From positions 18,130 to 82,129 of the forward strand of contig CAXBCP010000022.1 of assembly GCA_963974055.1 (NCBI GenBank): DNA of 64,000 nt, in the 5' to 3' direction. Positions 1-8,220 of the stretch are shown here, one piece after another. The translations under genes were made by a program, and so were the position numbers. The notes under the pieces are model-generated. The model saw only the letters and a program-made list of their open reading frames with translations, ran no database searches and was not told where the DNA came from. Position 1 is the stretch's first letter. Every line of letters starts with the position of its first letter. This stretch comes from CAXBCP01 sp963974055 (GTDB lineage Bacteria; Pseudomonadota; Alphaproteobacteria; MPNO01; UBA830).

Positions 1-1
1 G

Positions 2-253
2 AAGGCGATCTACGTCAACCGGCTGATGACCGAGGGCGTCGTCGATATGGACCAGGCCGAAGCCGACCGTCTGCTCGCCGCGGTTTTCGACCATTCGGAA
101 AACCCGGACTTCGTCTACGAGCACGTCTGGCAGGTCGGCGACCTGTTGCTGTGGGACAACCGCTGCTCGATGCATGCCCGTACCGATTTCCCGGAAACCG
201 AACGCCGCCTGCTGCTGCGCACCACCGTCGCCGGCGAGGGCCGCCCCTATTAG
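2..253 (+). CDS. TauD/TfdA-family dioxygenase, C-terminal fragment
   Basis: This is the 3' end of a gene cut by the window edge, read in frame from base 2 with a TAG stop at 251-253. The visible 83 residues carry the distal part of the Fe(II)/2-oxoglutarate dioxygenase fold: a 'WDNRCSMH' segment with the third iron-ligand histidine, then 'RRLLLRTTV' with the arginine that usually binds the 2-oxoglutarate carboxylate. The HxD motif lies upstream of the window. Members hydroxylate small organic acids, sulfonates or aryloxyalkanoates; the substrate cannot be told. It ends 30 bp before the PhyH-type dioxygenase gene and probably shares its transcript. A second TauD paralogue, with the same 'RTTVAG' ending, lies at 29597-30484. 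Confidence 0.85.
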   Translation, partial: KAIYVNRLMTEGVVDMDQAEADRLLAAVFDHSENPDFVYEHVWQVGDLLLWDNRCSMHARTDFPETERRLLLRTTVAGEGRPY

Positions 254-283
254 CCCTCCGGTGACCATCCGACAGGAGAAAAC

Positions 284-1099
284 ATGCCCAAGGCCCTGAC
301 CGACGCACAGCTTGAACAGTGGAAACGCGACGGCGCCGTGTGGCCGGTCGACCTGCTGACCGCGGACGAAGCCGCCGGCTACATGCAGCGCTTCGAAGAC
401 CTGGAAGCGTCGATGGGCGCGGAAGCGCAGTCCAGGTTCCGCATAAAGGCGCACCTGCCCTTTCCGTGGCTGTGGGACCTTGTCACCGACCCCCGCCTCG
501 CCGACGTCGTCGAGGACCTGATCGGCCCCGACATCGTGTGCTGGGGATCGTCCTTTTTCACCAAGAAAGCCCACGATCCGCGGTTTATTTCCTGGCACCA
601 GGATTCGACCTATTACGGGCTGGAACCGCCGGAATCCATCACCGCCTGGGTCGCGTTCACCCGCGCCAACGTGGAATCGGGCTGCATGAAAATCATCCCG
701 GGATCGCACAGGGGCGATGCGATCCTGCCCCATGACGAGACCTTCGAGGAAAACAACCTGCTGTCCCGCGGCCAGACGATCCGCGACCTGGATACGTCGG
801 CTGCGCTCGACATGCCGCTGGAGCCGGGCCAGATGTCGATCCATCACAACAAGACCATCCATTCGTCGGAGCCCAATAACGCCGACTGGCCGCGCGTCGG
901 ATTCGCCATTCACCTTGCCGCGTCCAGCGTGAAACAGACCCAGTTCGACAACCCGCTCGCCATCCATATCCGCGGCGAAGACCCGGACGGCAACTGGCTG
1001 GAAGACCCGCGCCCCGAATACGAGATGTCGCCCGAAAGCGTGAAGGCGGTCGAGGAATACTGGGTCCGCTACCGCACCGCGATGTCGGCGCAGACCTAG
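284..1099 (+). CDS. Phytanoyl-CoA dioxygenase (PhyH) family protein
   Basis: A 271-residue Fe(II)/2-oxoglutarate-dependent oxygenase of the PhyH family. The iron triad is visible as H105-x-D107 in 'SWHQDSTYYG' and H193 in 'TIHSSEPN', and R204 is the likely 2-oxoglutarate anchor. The 'GCMKIIPGSH' segment is typical of bacterial PhyH-like enzymes. Length is normal. The ATG at 284 is preceded by an aggag ribosome-binding site. It is the second dioxygenase in a row, 30 bp after a TauD-type gene, and is followed by hydrolase, MFS and SDR genes on the same strand. This suggests a small oxidation-export unit of unknown substrate. Confidence 0.88.
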   Translation: MPKALTDAQLEQWKRDGAVWPVDLLTADEAAGYMQRFEDLEASMGAEAQSRFRIKAHLPFPWLWDLVTDPRLADVVEDLIGPDIVCWGSSFFTKKAHDPRFISWHQDSTYYGLEPPESITAWVAFTRANVESGCMKIIPGSHRGDAILPHDETFEENNLLSRGQTIRDLDTSAALDMPLEPGQMSIHHNKTIHSSEPNNADWPRVGFAIHLAASSVKQTQFDNPLAIHIRGEDPDGNWLEDPRPEYEMSPESVKAVEEYWVRYRTAMSAQT

Positions 1100-1169
1100 G
1101 GCGGGCAAAGGCCTTCCGTTCTGCCACGATTCCGAGACACGCCGCCCCCAACCGGCTAATCTGATCTCC

Positions 1170-2024
1170 ATGGCCTTACCCGAACTCATGACCGTCGATA
1201 TCGGCGGCACCCCCATCGCGATCCGCGATACCGAAACAGGCAAAACATCCGGCAAGCCGTGTCTGGTGCTGCTGCACGGGCTTGGCGGATCGTCGCAGAC
1301 CTGGGCGTTCCAGTTCCGCGCCCTGGCCGAAGAATTCCGCATCATTGCCTGGGACATGCCGGGCTACGGCGCGTCGGGCGGTTTCGTGCGCGAAAACCCG
1401 ACGGTCGAACACTACGCCCATACGCTGTCGGCGGTGCTCGATACGATCGGCGCGGTCAGGGCCCATATCGTCGGCCAGTCCGTCGCCGCGCTGATCGGCG
1501 CGGCCTACGCCGCCGAGTACCCGGACCAGAGCCTGTCCTACACGTTCTGCCAGGGGCTGACCGGTCTTGCCGGCCTGCCGGACGCCGAACGCGCGGAACA
1601 GCGCAGATCCCGGCTCGAGACCTTTCGCGATATGGGCGCCGAGCGCTTCGCCGAGGAACGCGGCCGCAAGGTGCTGGGCCCGAATACCATGCCCATGGTC
1701 GCGGAACTTGCCGTCACCATCATGAAACGCGCACCGGTCGACGCCATGTGCCAGGCGGTCGAGATGATGGCGCAGACCGACTTTTTCGCGCTCGCGCCCC
1801 GCATTCACTGCCCGTCGCTGGTGATTGCCGGCAGTGAAGACCCTGCCTCGCCGGTGGCGACGGGCGAGGCCGCCCGCGCGGCCCTGGGCGAGGGGCAGAT
1901 GGAAATCATCGACGGCGCCGGCCATTACGGCTGCATGGAAAACCCGGCGGCGTTCAACGCCCTGCTTTCCGGGTTCGCCGGCGCTATCGGCAGCGGACCG
2001 CCCGCCGCGATCCGCCGGCTTTGA
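1170..2024 (+). CDS. Alpha/beta-fold hydrolase
   Basis: A 284-residue alpha/beta hydrolase. The oxyanion-hole 'LLHGLGG' motif is at residues 34-40. The nucleophile elbow is G-Q-S104-V-A, so the usual final Gly of GxSxG is Ala. An acid candidate lies in 'AGSEDPASP' and the catalytic His in 'GAGHYGCMENP'. Such proteins hydrolyse esters, lactones or C-C bonds in ring-cleavage products. The downstream MFS gene starts 16 bp after the stop, indicating co-transcription. The 70-bp gap before it contains no clear terminator, so it may belong with the upstream dioxygenases. The substrate cannot be predicted. Confidence 0.85.
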   Translation: MALPELMTVDIGGTPIAIRDTETGKTSGKPCLVLLHGLGGSSQTWAFQFRALAEEFRIIAWDMPGYGASGGFVRENPTVEHYAHTLSAVLDTIGAVRAHIVGQSVAALIGAAYAAEYPDQSLSYTFCQGLTGLAGLPDAERAEQRRSRLETFRDMGAERFAEERGRKVLGPNTMPMVAELAVTIMKRAPVDAMCQAVEMMAQTDFFALAPRIHCPSLVIAGSEDPASPVATGEAARAALGEGQMEIIDGAGHYGCMENPAAFNALLSGFAGAIGSGPPAAIRRL

Positions 2025-2040
2025 TACGGGCAGACCTGTC

Positions 2041-3366
2041 ATGGCCGCGACGACGGAAACGCGAAACGTCCTGAAAGACCGCATCTATCTCGCCCTTACG
2101 TCGGAAGACGACGGCCGGGTGTGCCGGGACATCCCGGAATCGGCCTGTAATCACCAGCCGAAAAATTTCCTGATACACGTCCTCAGCCTCGGCGCGACCA
2201 AGACCGGCGACGGACTGGTGGACCCGAAGCTGGTCCTGTCCTGGCTGCTGGGCGCGCTGGGCGCGCCGACGGCCGCCATCGGCATGCTGGTCCCGGTCCG
2301 CGAGGCAGGCGCCCTGTTGCCGCAGCTTTTCACGGCAGCGTCGATCCGGCGGCTGCCGCAGCGCAAATGGGTCTGGGCCGCCGGCAGCCTGGTCCAGGGA
2401 CTGTCCCTGGCGGCGATGGCGGCGACCGTGCTCCTGTTCGACGGCGCGACCGCCGGCTGGATGATCGTCGCCCTGCTTGCCGTTTTCGCCGTCGCGCGCA
2501 GCGCCTGTTCGGTCGCTTACAAGGACGTGCTCGGAAAAACGGTGTCCAAGGCCACCCGCGGCACGGCCACCGGCACGGCGGGCACGGTGGGCGCCGTGAC
2601 CGTGTTCCTGTTCGGGGCGGCGCTCAGTACCGGCCTGCTCGACAAATCCGTCACCGTGCTCTGCGGCGCGCTGGCGCTCGGCGGCGTTCTGTGGATCGTC
2701 GCGGCGCTACTTTTCACGACCCTCGACGAGGCGCCGGGGGCGACCGAAGGCGGCGGCAACCCGCTTCGCGTCGCCCGCGAACAGTTCGGCCTGCTGCGCC
2801 GGGACGCGCAGCTTGTGCGTTTCATCGTCACCCGCGGGCTGCTGATCGCCACGGCGCTGGCGCCGCCCTACCTGCTGGCGATCGCCGGGCGCGACGGCGA
2901 AAAATCGCTCGGCGCCCTCGGCCCGTTCGTCCTCGCCTCGGCCTTCGCCGCGATATTGAGCACCTATGTCTGGGGCCGCCTGTCGGACCGGTCGAGCCGC
3001 CGGGTGCTCGGCCTGTCGGGCATGATCGCAGCGGCAATCCTGGCCGCGGCTGCAGGCGTTGCCGGCGCCGGCGGGTCCTGGCTTCAGAACGGCTTCGTCC
3101 TGCCCGTGTTGCTGTTCGGCCTGATGATCGCCTATCAGGGGGTGCGCATCGGGCGGTCCACGCATCTGGTCGACATGGCGGACGAAAACCGCCGCGCCGC
3201 CTATACCGCCCTGTCGAACACCATCATCGGGGTGGTGCTGGTCGCCGGCGGCGTGTTCGGGATCGTCGCCGACATCGCCGGTATTCCTGCCGTGCTCGGC
3301 ATCTTCGCCCTCATGTCCGCCGGGGCGGTCGTTACCGCATACGGGCTGGACGAGGTACAACAATAG
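2041..3366 (+). CDS. MFS transporter
   Basis: A 441-residue polytopic membrane protein with about 12 hydrophobic segments and MFS-like loops ('REAGALLPQLF', 'WGRLSDRSSRRVLGL' as the second-half motif A). The ATG at 2041, 16 bp after the hydrolase stop, is chosen. A longer open frame upstream (from 1825) only overlaps the hydrolase in another frame and lacks transporter character. The N-terminus has an unusually long (about 70 residue) polar segment before the first membrane span. The close spacing to a hydrolase and an SDR suggests export or uptake of the compound they act on. Direction and substrate are unknown. Confidence 0.82.
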   Translation: MAATTETRNVLKDRIYLALTSEDDGRVCRDIPESACNHQPKNFLIHVLSLGATKTGDGLVDPKLVLSWLLGALGAPTAAIGMLVPVREAGALLPQLFTAASIRRLPQRKWVWAAGSLVQGLSLAAMAATVLLFDGATAGWMIVALLAVFAVARSACSVAYKDVLGKTVSKATRGTATGTAGTVGAVTVFLFGAALSTGLLDKSVTVLCGALALGGVLWIVAALLFTTLDEAPGATEGGGNPLRVAREQFGLLRRDAQLVRFIVTRGLLIATALAPPYLLAIAGRDGEKSLGALGPFVLASAFAAILSTYVWGRLSDRSSRRVLGLSGMIAAAILAAAAGVAGAGGSWLQNGFVLPVLLFGLMIAYQGVRIGRSTHLVDMADENRRAAYTALSNTIIGVVLVAGGVFGIVADIAGIPAVLGIFALMSAGAVVTAYGLDEVQQ

Positions 3367-3439
3367 GCCGAACTATACGCCGGCCGCCGGAAAAGCCGTC
3401 CGGTCGCGGGCGGTCCGGGCATCGACGGAGGAAAAACAC

Positions 3440-4246
3440 ATGGAACTCGGAATTGCGGGTAAGCGCGCCCTGGTCACGGGCGGCAGCCTCGGCATCGGCA
3501 GAGCGACCGCGGCGGAACTGGCCGCCGAAGGGGTGGATGTGGCAATCGTTGCGCGCGACCGCGCGCGGCTGGAAGCGGCGGCGCAGGAACTGTCGTCTAA
3601 CGCCGCGTCCTCCAATTCGGGCGGCAAGGTCGTCGCCATCCCGGGCGACATGGGCAATGCGTCCGATATCGCGCGGGTCGTCGAAGGCGCCACGGCGGCG
3701 CTGGGCGGCATCGACATCCTGGTCAACAATGCGGGATCGTCCCCCGCCGGGCGGATCGAGGATCTCGACGACGACACCTGGATGGCGTCGTTCGAACTGA
3801 AATTCATGGGATATATGCGCCTGTCCCGCGCCGTGCTGCCCGCCATGCGGGCGCAGAAATGGGGACGCATCGTCAATATCATCGGCGGCGGCGGGCATTC
3901 GCCGCGCCCGGGCTATATCCTGGGCGGCGCCTATAACGCGGCGCTGATCAATTTCACCCGCGCGCTGGGCAAATCGGGGGCGCCGGACGGCGTGCTGGTC
4001 AACGGCATCAACCCGAGCTCGATCGACACGCCGCGCTGGGCGTCGCTGATGCAGCAGCGCTCCAAATTCGAAGGCAGAACGCCGGACGAAATCAATGCCG
4101 GCATCGAAGCCAATATTCCCGTGGGCCGTCTCGGCACGTCGGAAGATATCGCCGGGCTGGTGGCTTTTCTGTGTTCGGAACGGGCCGGATTCCTCGCGGC
4201 GACCAATATCAACGCCGACGGCGGCGCGGCGGCCGGGCTGTTATAG
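3440..4246 (+). CDS. SDR-family oxidoreductase lacking the YxxxK motif
   Basis: A 268-residue short-chain dehydrogenase/reductase fold. The cofactor motif TGGSLGIG (residues 13-20) and the NNAG motif (96-99) are present, with R40 after beta-2 suggesting NADP preference. The usual catalytic YxxxK is not there. By alignment on the helix 'AALINFTRALG', the Tyr position is G162 and the Lys position is N166, within 'LGGAYNAAL'. A Gly-rich 'IIGGGGH' replaces the catalytic Ser region. A set of divergent SDRs carries a similar 'GN-AAL' segment, so this may be a recognised subgroup with altered chemistry. A strong 'ggagg' site precedes the ATG. It is last in the + strand run. Confidence 0.85.
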   Translation: MELGIAGKRALVTGGSLGIGRATAAELAAEGVDVAIVARDRARLEAAAQELSSNAASSNSGGKVVAIPGDMGNASDIARVVEGATAALGGIDILVNNAGSSPAGRIEDLDDDTWMASFELKFMGYMRLSRAVLPAMRAQKWGRIVNIIGGGGHSPRPGYILGGAYNAALINFTRALGKSGAPDGVLVNGINPSSIDTPRWASLMQQRSKFEGRTPDEINAGIEANIPVGRLGTSEDIAGLVAFLCSERAGFLAATNINADGGAAAGLL

Positions 4247-4518
4247 ACGACCCGGGCTCCCCGCCATAAATCGAAAAATACCGGCCCCGGTGTTCGCTTT
4301 TCGTTCTTTCGCGTGATAGCCTGGTTTTACATTGCACAACCCGGGCGCACCGGCCGGAACGCGCGCGACAATGTCGCACGTGAACCGGATCGGTGAATCC
4401 GCAACAGGAGCGGGAAAACGGATACATCGCCACAGACGGAATCCGCGATTTCGCCCCCTCCCTTTGGGTGCATGGGGTTGTTTTTCGACTTTCGGTTTGC
4501 GGCGCGGGGAAGCCCGCC
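4247..4518. other. Intergenic region between convergent genes
   Basis: About 270 bp separates the SDR stop and the stop of the Rieske oxygenase gene. I see no convincing small ORF, tRNA or strong terminator. Open frames crossing it on + are antisense extensions with Arg/Pro-rich, gene-unlike composition. Confidence 0.5.
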
Positions 4519-5880
4519 CTATTCCGCCGCCACCGCCGGCGTCTCGGCGTCCCGCGTGCCTTCTTCGACCAGCTTGCGCCAGTGCCGGTACCAGCCGACG
4601 AAGGCGGCCTCATAGTCCCAGCTGGCGCAGTGGAGTTCGGGGTTGATGCCGGCTTTCCGGGCTTCCTCGTCCGGACCGGCTTTCATGGTCGACAGGCCGC
4701 GGTCGTAATTGTTCCAGCCCGCCTCGCTGCCGTGAAAGCCTTCCTGGGCGGTGTCGAGCGACACCACGTCGTCCGACGTCGACAGGCCGGAGACAAGAAA
4801 GAAATCCTCGAACTTGCGCAGCCGCGCGAACCGCGCCTCGTCCGGCTCGCCCTTCGGGGCGATGCACCAGATGGTGACCTCGCATTTGCCCGGCCCCAGC
4901 GGGCGGTGGGTGCGCAGATGGGTGGATGCCAGGTCGTTGAGCACCAGGTTCGGGAACACGATGATGTTGCGCCCCCGGCGCAGCATCCAGTGGGCCTTCA
5001 CCTCGTCGAAACTGGCGTTGATGTAATCGGTCGCCGGCGCCAGCGGCGCGCCTTCCGGCGACGACCGGTCGGCCCAGATACACATGTGACCGTTGCCGAG
5101 ATAGTACATGCCGTTCTGGACGCCGCCCTTGATGCGCCCGACCTCGGTTTTCAGCAGGCCTTCCGCGCCCTCGCGGGCCTCGCGCTGCATGATGGTGTGC
5201 ATGAAATTGCGGTGCACCGTGGACACGTGATAGCCGTCGGTGACGTTGTCGGCCTGCACCTTCCAGTCGTGGTCGCACACATAGGTCTGCGAGCCTTTGA
5301 CCATTTCCAGCCCGTCGGGGGACTGGTCGGCGAACAGGTCGATGAAGAATTTCGCCTCGCCCAGATGATCGTCCAGCGACGACACGGTATCGGTCAGCGC
5401 GCCGAAGATGAATCCGCGGTATTCGCCGACACGGGGCAGTTCGGTGAGGTTGTACTGCGCCCGGTCGAATTCGGCGCCGTAGCCGCCTTCCTCGTTCTTG
5501 ATGCCGATGCACTCGCCGGAGCATTTATAGCTCCAGCCGTGGAACCGGCAGGTGATGGTCTTCGCGTTGCCCTGCTTGAACGGCGTGACAATGGCGCCGC
5601 GATGGGAACAGGCATTGATGAACGCCTTGACCGATCCGTCTTCCTGGCGATGGACGAAAACCGGCTGGTTGCCGATATGGGTGGCGTAGTAATCGCCGGG
5701 GTTCGGCACCTGGCTTTCGTGGCACAGGAAATTCCACAGCTTTTCGAAGCAGAATTCCATCTCGGCGTCGAAGATATCGGGATCCTCGAAGATCGAGCGG
5801 TGCAGGCGGAATTCGTGGTCGGTCTCCGCGCGGTCGTCGACGCGGTCGGACAGATCGATTGCGGGTCCTTCATAAGCCAT
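4519..5880 (-). CDS. Rieske non-heme iron aromatic ring-hydroxylating oxygenase, alpha subunit
   Basis: A 453-residue terminal oxygenase subunit. The Rieske [2Fe-2S] motif is C91-x-H93 ('CSHRG') and C111-x2-H114 ('CRFHGW'). The catalytic domain shows 'DNVTDGYHVSTVH', with H218 and H223 as iron ligands and D215 as the bridge to the neighbouring Rieske centre. Family members dihydroxylate or monohydroxylate aromatic rings, or O/N-demethylate. No small beta subunit, ferredoxin or reductase gene is adjacent, so it either works as an alpha-only oxygenase or borrows electron carriers. It is a single-gene unit, convergent with the SDR. The ATG follows a 'ggagcagcagc' stretch that supplies a plausible ribosome-binding site. 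Confidence 0.92.
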   Translation of the reverse strand: MAYEGPAIDLSDRVDDRAETDHEFRLHRSIFEDPDIFDAEMEFCFEKLWNFLCHESQVPNPGDYYATHIGNQPVFVHRQEDGSVKAFINACSHRGAIVTPFKQGNAKTITCRFHGWSYKCSGECIGIKNEEGGYGAEFDRAQYNLTELPRVGEYRGFIFGALTDTVSSLDDHLGEAKFFIDLFADQSPDGLEMVKGSQTYVCDHDWKVQADNVTDGYHVSTVHRNFMHTIMQREAREGAEGLLKTEVGRIKGGVQNGMYYLGNGHMCIWADRSSPEGAPLAPATDYINASFDEVKAHWMLRRGRNIIVFPNLVLNDLASTHLRTHRPLGPGKCEVTIWCIAPKGEPDEARFARLRKFEDFFLVSGLSTSDDVVSLDTAQEGFHGSEAGWNNYDRGLSTMKAGPDEEARKAGINPELHCASWDYEAAFVGWYRHWRKLVEEGTRDAETPAVAAE

Positions 5881-5991
5881 GCTGCTGCTCCGTGGGTGCC
5901 ATACGGGGCAATTCTAGCACAGTGCCGGAGCGTGCCAATGGGCGGACGGCACGACCGCCGCGCCGCATTAGCGGAATTTCATCGCCCGGGG

Positions 5992-6729
5992 CTATTCCAG
6001 CTCCCAGCTTACCGACACGCTGACGCTCAGCGTCTGTTCGCCGGCGGCAACCGGCGCGGCTTCGCGCGCGTCGCTCTTGGCCATCGCGAGACCGCGAAAG
6101 GCCGGCTGGGACGGTCCGGGGCGCGAGACGCGCTCGCTGATCGTCAGGACGCGTTTGAGCCGGACACCCATCCCCGACGCATACAGATCCGCCTTGCGCC
6201 GGACATCGGCCATGGCCTTGCGCCGCGCTTCTTCGAGCAGGTTTTCGGTCTTGTCGACGTAGAAAGCGATGCCGTTCATGCGATTCGCCCCGGAGACCGT
6301 CATTTCGTCAATCAGCGCCCCCAGGCGTTCGAGCTTGCGGACGCGCACGGTGACCCCGTTCGACACCCGGTAGCCGACGATGCGTTCATGCTGCGGCACG
6401 GGGTTTTTGGCATCGTAAGGCGCATAAACCGGTGCGATGTTGAAATTCGACGTCTGGACGTCGCGGTCGGCGATTCCGGCCTTCTTCAACTGCCCGAACA
6501 GCCTGTTCATCGCCGCCGAATTGCGCGCCAGGGCGGCCTTGGCGTCCTTCGCATCGCTGACGACACCGGTATTGATCGACGCCGTGTCCGGCACCGCCTT
6601 GACCTCGCCGGTGCCCGACAGGCTGAGGATACGGAACGGCTTGTCGTCATCCGCATGGGCCGGCGCGACGCCGGAAAAGGCAAGAAGGGCTGCGCCGCAA
6701 AGGACGGCACGCGCGGTTGTGGCAATCAT
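5992..6729 (-). CDS. SIMPL-domain (DUF541) periplasmic protein
   Basis: A 245-residue protein. A signal peptide (about residues 1-26, hydrophobic core 'AVLCGAALLAFSGVAPAHA') is followed by a SIMPL/DUF541 domain. Typical elements are 'LSLSGTGEVKAVPDTASI' at the domain start, 'VQTSNFNIAPVY' and a 'NGVTVRVRKLERLGALID' strand. The family forms periplasmic or outer-membrane-associated oligomers linked to stress tolerance, with no known enzymatic activity. It is transcribed away from the Sel1/SPOR gene. The 153-bp region between the two start codons contains an 18-bp near-perfect AT-rich palindrome that could control one or both. Confidence 0.88.
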   Translation of the reverse strand: MIATTARAVLCGAALLAFSGVAPAHADDDKPFRILSLSGTGEVKAVPDTASINTGVVSDAKDAKAALARNSAAMNRLFGQLKKAGIADRDVQTSNFNIAPVYAPYDAKNPVPQHERIVGYRVSNGVTVRVRKLERLGALIDEMTVSGANRMNGIAFYVDKTENLLEEARRKAMADVRRKADLYASGMGVRLKRVLTISERVSRPGPSQPAFRGLAMAKSDAREAAPVAAGEQTLSVSVSVSWELE

Positions 6730-6758
6730 CGGAAACTCCGTTTCACAGGCTGGGCACC

Positions 6759-6776
6759 TGTTTCATATATGAGACA
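6759..6776. promoter_or_regulatory. AT-rich inverted repeat in divergent promoter region
   Basis: TGTTTCATA/TATGAGACA: the two 9-nt arms match at 8 of 9 positions with no spacer. It sits 30 bp upstream of the SIMPL gene start and 107 bp upstream of the Sel1/SPOR start. Its low GC content stands out. It could be a dimeric regulator's operator or overlap a -10 element (TATAT). The regulator is unknown. Confidence 0.4.
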
Positions 6777-6882
6777 CTTTTTCAGACCATACCCTGCCCG
6801 CGAAATGTGGCAAAGCCGTGGCGCGCGACGACCGGCGGCAGGATACTTGATTCCGCCGGCCCCGCGTCGCATTGTCCCGCCC

Positions 6883-8100
6883 ATGGCATTCCCGGCACAT
6901 ACCTTTACCCGGCTCTGTTCGGCTGTTCTCCTGCTTGCCGGGGTTCTGACCGCGCCCGGAACGGCCCGGGCGGATATGAAAACCGGCGTCGCCGCCTACA
7001 AGGCCGGCGACTACAAATCGGCGCTCCGCGAATTCACGGCACTGGCCGAGAAAGGCGACGCGAACGCACAGTTCAACCTCGCCATCCTGTACCTGACCGG
7101 TCGCGGCACCGACCGCGATATCGGCAAATCGGTCGAATGGCACCTAAAGGCCGCCGCCCAGGGCCTGCCGGCCGCATCGAACGGTCTCGGGGTGTTTTAT
7201 TATCAGGGCATCGGCGTGAAACAGGACTATCCGCAGGCGCTGAAATGGTTCAGACGCGCGGCCGCCAGGGGCTTTGCCGATTCCGAATTCAATATCGGCG
7301 TGATGTATTTCAATAGTCAGGGCGTCAGGCGCGACGATTTCGAGGTCGTCAAATGGGTGAGCCTCGCCGCTGCGCGCAAATTCGCCCCGGCGGAACACCG
7401 GCTGGGCCAGATGTACGAAAAAGGGGTGATCTTCGCCAAAGACCCGATGGAAGCGCTCCGCTGGTATCGCCTGGCGGCGGCCCACGGCAACAGCGACGCC
7501 AGGGCGGCAAAGGCGCGGCTCTCGAAGGCGCTCAATATCCGGGAGCGGACGTCGCCGCCGGCCGCGGTGTCGAAAGATGCCGTAAAACCCGTTCCGAAAC
7601 CGACGCGCAAACCGGCTGTCCCGCCCCCTGTCGCCGAAACGCTTTCCGAGATATCCCCGGTCGCGGCCGCTTTTTCGGCCCCCGCAACCGCGGTGTCAGA
7701 CGCCGACACGCCGTCGGCGCCGGTGGACGGATCGGGCGACACGATCGCCGCGGCCCCGCCGGAGCCGCAAAGCGAACCGGCGCCGCTTACCGGCACCCCC
7801 GCCGTTCCCGAAACCGCCGACCGCGCGGCACCCGCCGGCATATGGCGGGTACAGTTCGCATCGTTCCGCACGGTGGCGGAAACCGAGCGCGCCTGGCAGA
7901 CCCTGCTCCGGCGGGCGGGACCGGCGATCGGCGACATCCCGCGGATCGTCGTCCGGGCCGATCTCGGCGACCGCGGGGTATTTCACCGCCTGCAGGCCGG
8001 ACCGTTCCGCGATCGCAGGGCGGCAACCGATCTGTGCAAACGCGTCCATGTTTCCATTCCCGGCCAGGGATGCCTGCCGGTCAGGAATCCCGCGCGCTGA
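6883..8100 (+). CDS. Sel1-repeat protein with C-terminal SPOR domain
   Basis: A 405-residue exported protein. A signal peptide (about residues 1-29, ending 'GTARA') precedes tandem Sel1-like repeats to about residue 205 ('GDANAQFNLAILYLTGRG', 'GLPAASNGLGVFYYQG', 'GFADSEFNIGVMYF', 'APAEHRLGQMYEKG', 'GNSDARAAKARL'). A Pro/Ala-rich linker follows, and the last 85 residues are a SPOR domain ('IWRVQFASFRTVAETERAW' ... 'FHRLQAGPFRDRRAATDLC'). SPOR domains bind denuded peptidoglycan at division sites and Sel1 repeats mediate protein contacts, so an envelope or division role is likely. The ATG at 6883 begins the signal peptide. The frame stays open about 2.5 kb upstream, but that part is antisense to two genes. 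Confidence 0.88.
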   Translation: MAFPAHTFTRLCSAVLLLAGVLTAPGTARADMKTGVAAYKAGDYKSALREFTALAEKGDANAQFNLAILYLTGRGTDRDIGKSVEWHLKAAAQGLPAASNGLGVFYYQGIGVKQDYPQALKWFRRAAARGFADSEFNIGVMYFNSQGVRRDDFEVVKWVSLAAARKFAPAEHRLGQMYEKGVIFAKDPMEALRWYRLAAAHGNSDARAAKARLSKALNIRERTSPPAAVSKDAVKPVPKPTRKPAVPPPVAETLSEISPVAAAFSAPATAVSDADTPSAPVDGSGDTIAAAPPEPQSEPAPLTGTPAVPETADRAAPAGIWRVQFASFRTVAETERAWQTLLRRAGPAIGDIPRIVVRADLGDRGVFHRLQAGPFRDRRAATDLCKRVHVSIPGQGCLPVRNPAR

Positions 8101-8152
8101 AAATTCCGGACCTGTGGGAAACGCCGTCCCTATCGCGCCTTTACATAATCGC

Positions 8153-8167
8153 AATACCGACGGTATT
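8153..8167. promoter_or_regulatory. Perfect 7+1+7 palindrome upstream of unknown membrane protein gene
   Basis: AATACCG-A-CGGTATT lies in the 120-bp gap before the gene at 8221. A second perfect palindrome, CCGTATACGG at 8206-8215, sits 5 bp before that start codon. Both share ACCG/CGGT-type half-sites, suggesting possible operator elements. No regulator gene is adjacent. Confidence 0.3.
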
Positions 8168-8220
8168 AACCTTGCAGTGTCCGGCATCGTTGCCAAAATT
8201 ACTGACCGTATACGGATATC

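Noticed and set aside
2367..3800. Long Arg/Gly-rich frame overlapping MFS and SDR genes
   Set aside because: It is a shifted-frame shadow of high-GC coding sequence without domain features.
4393..6882. Open frame of about 830 codons upstream of and in frame with the Sel1/SPOR gene on +
   Set aside because: It is antisense to the Rieske oxygenase and SIMPL genes, has gene-unlike composition, and the signal peptide begins at 6883.
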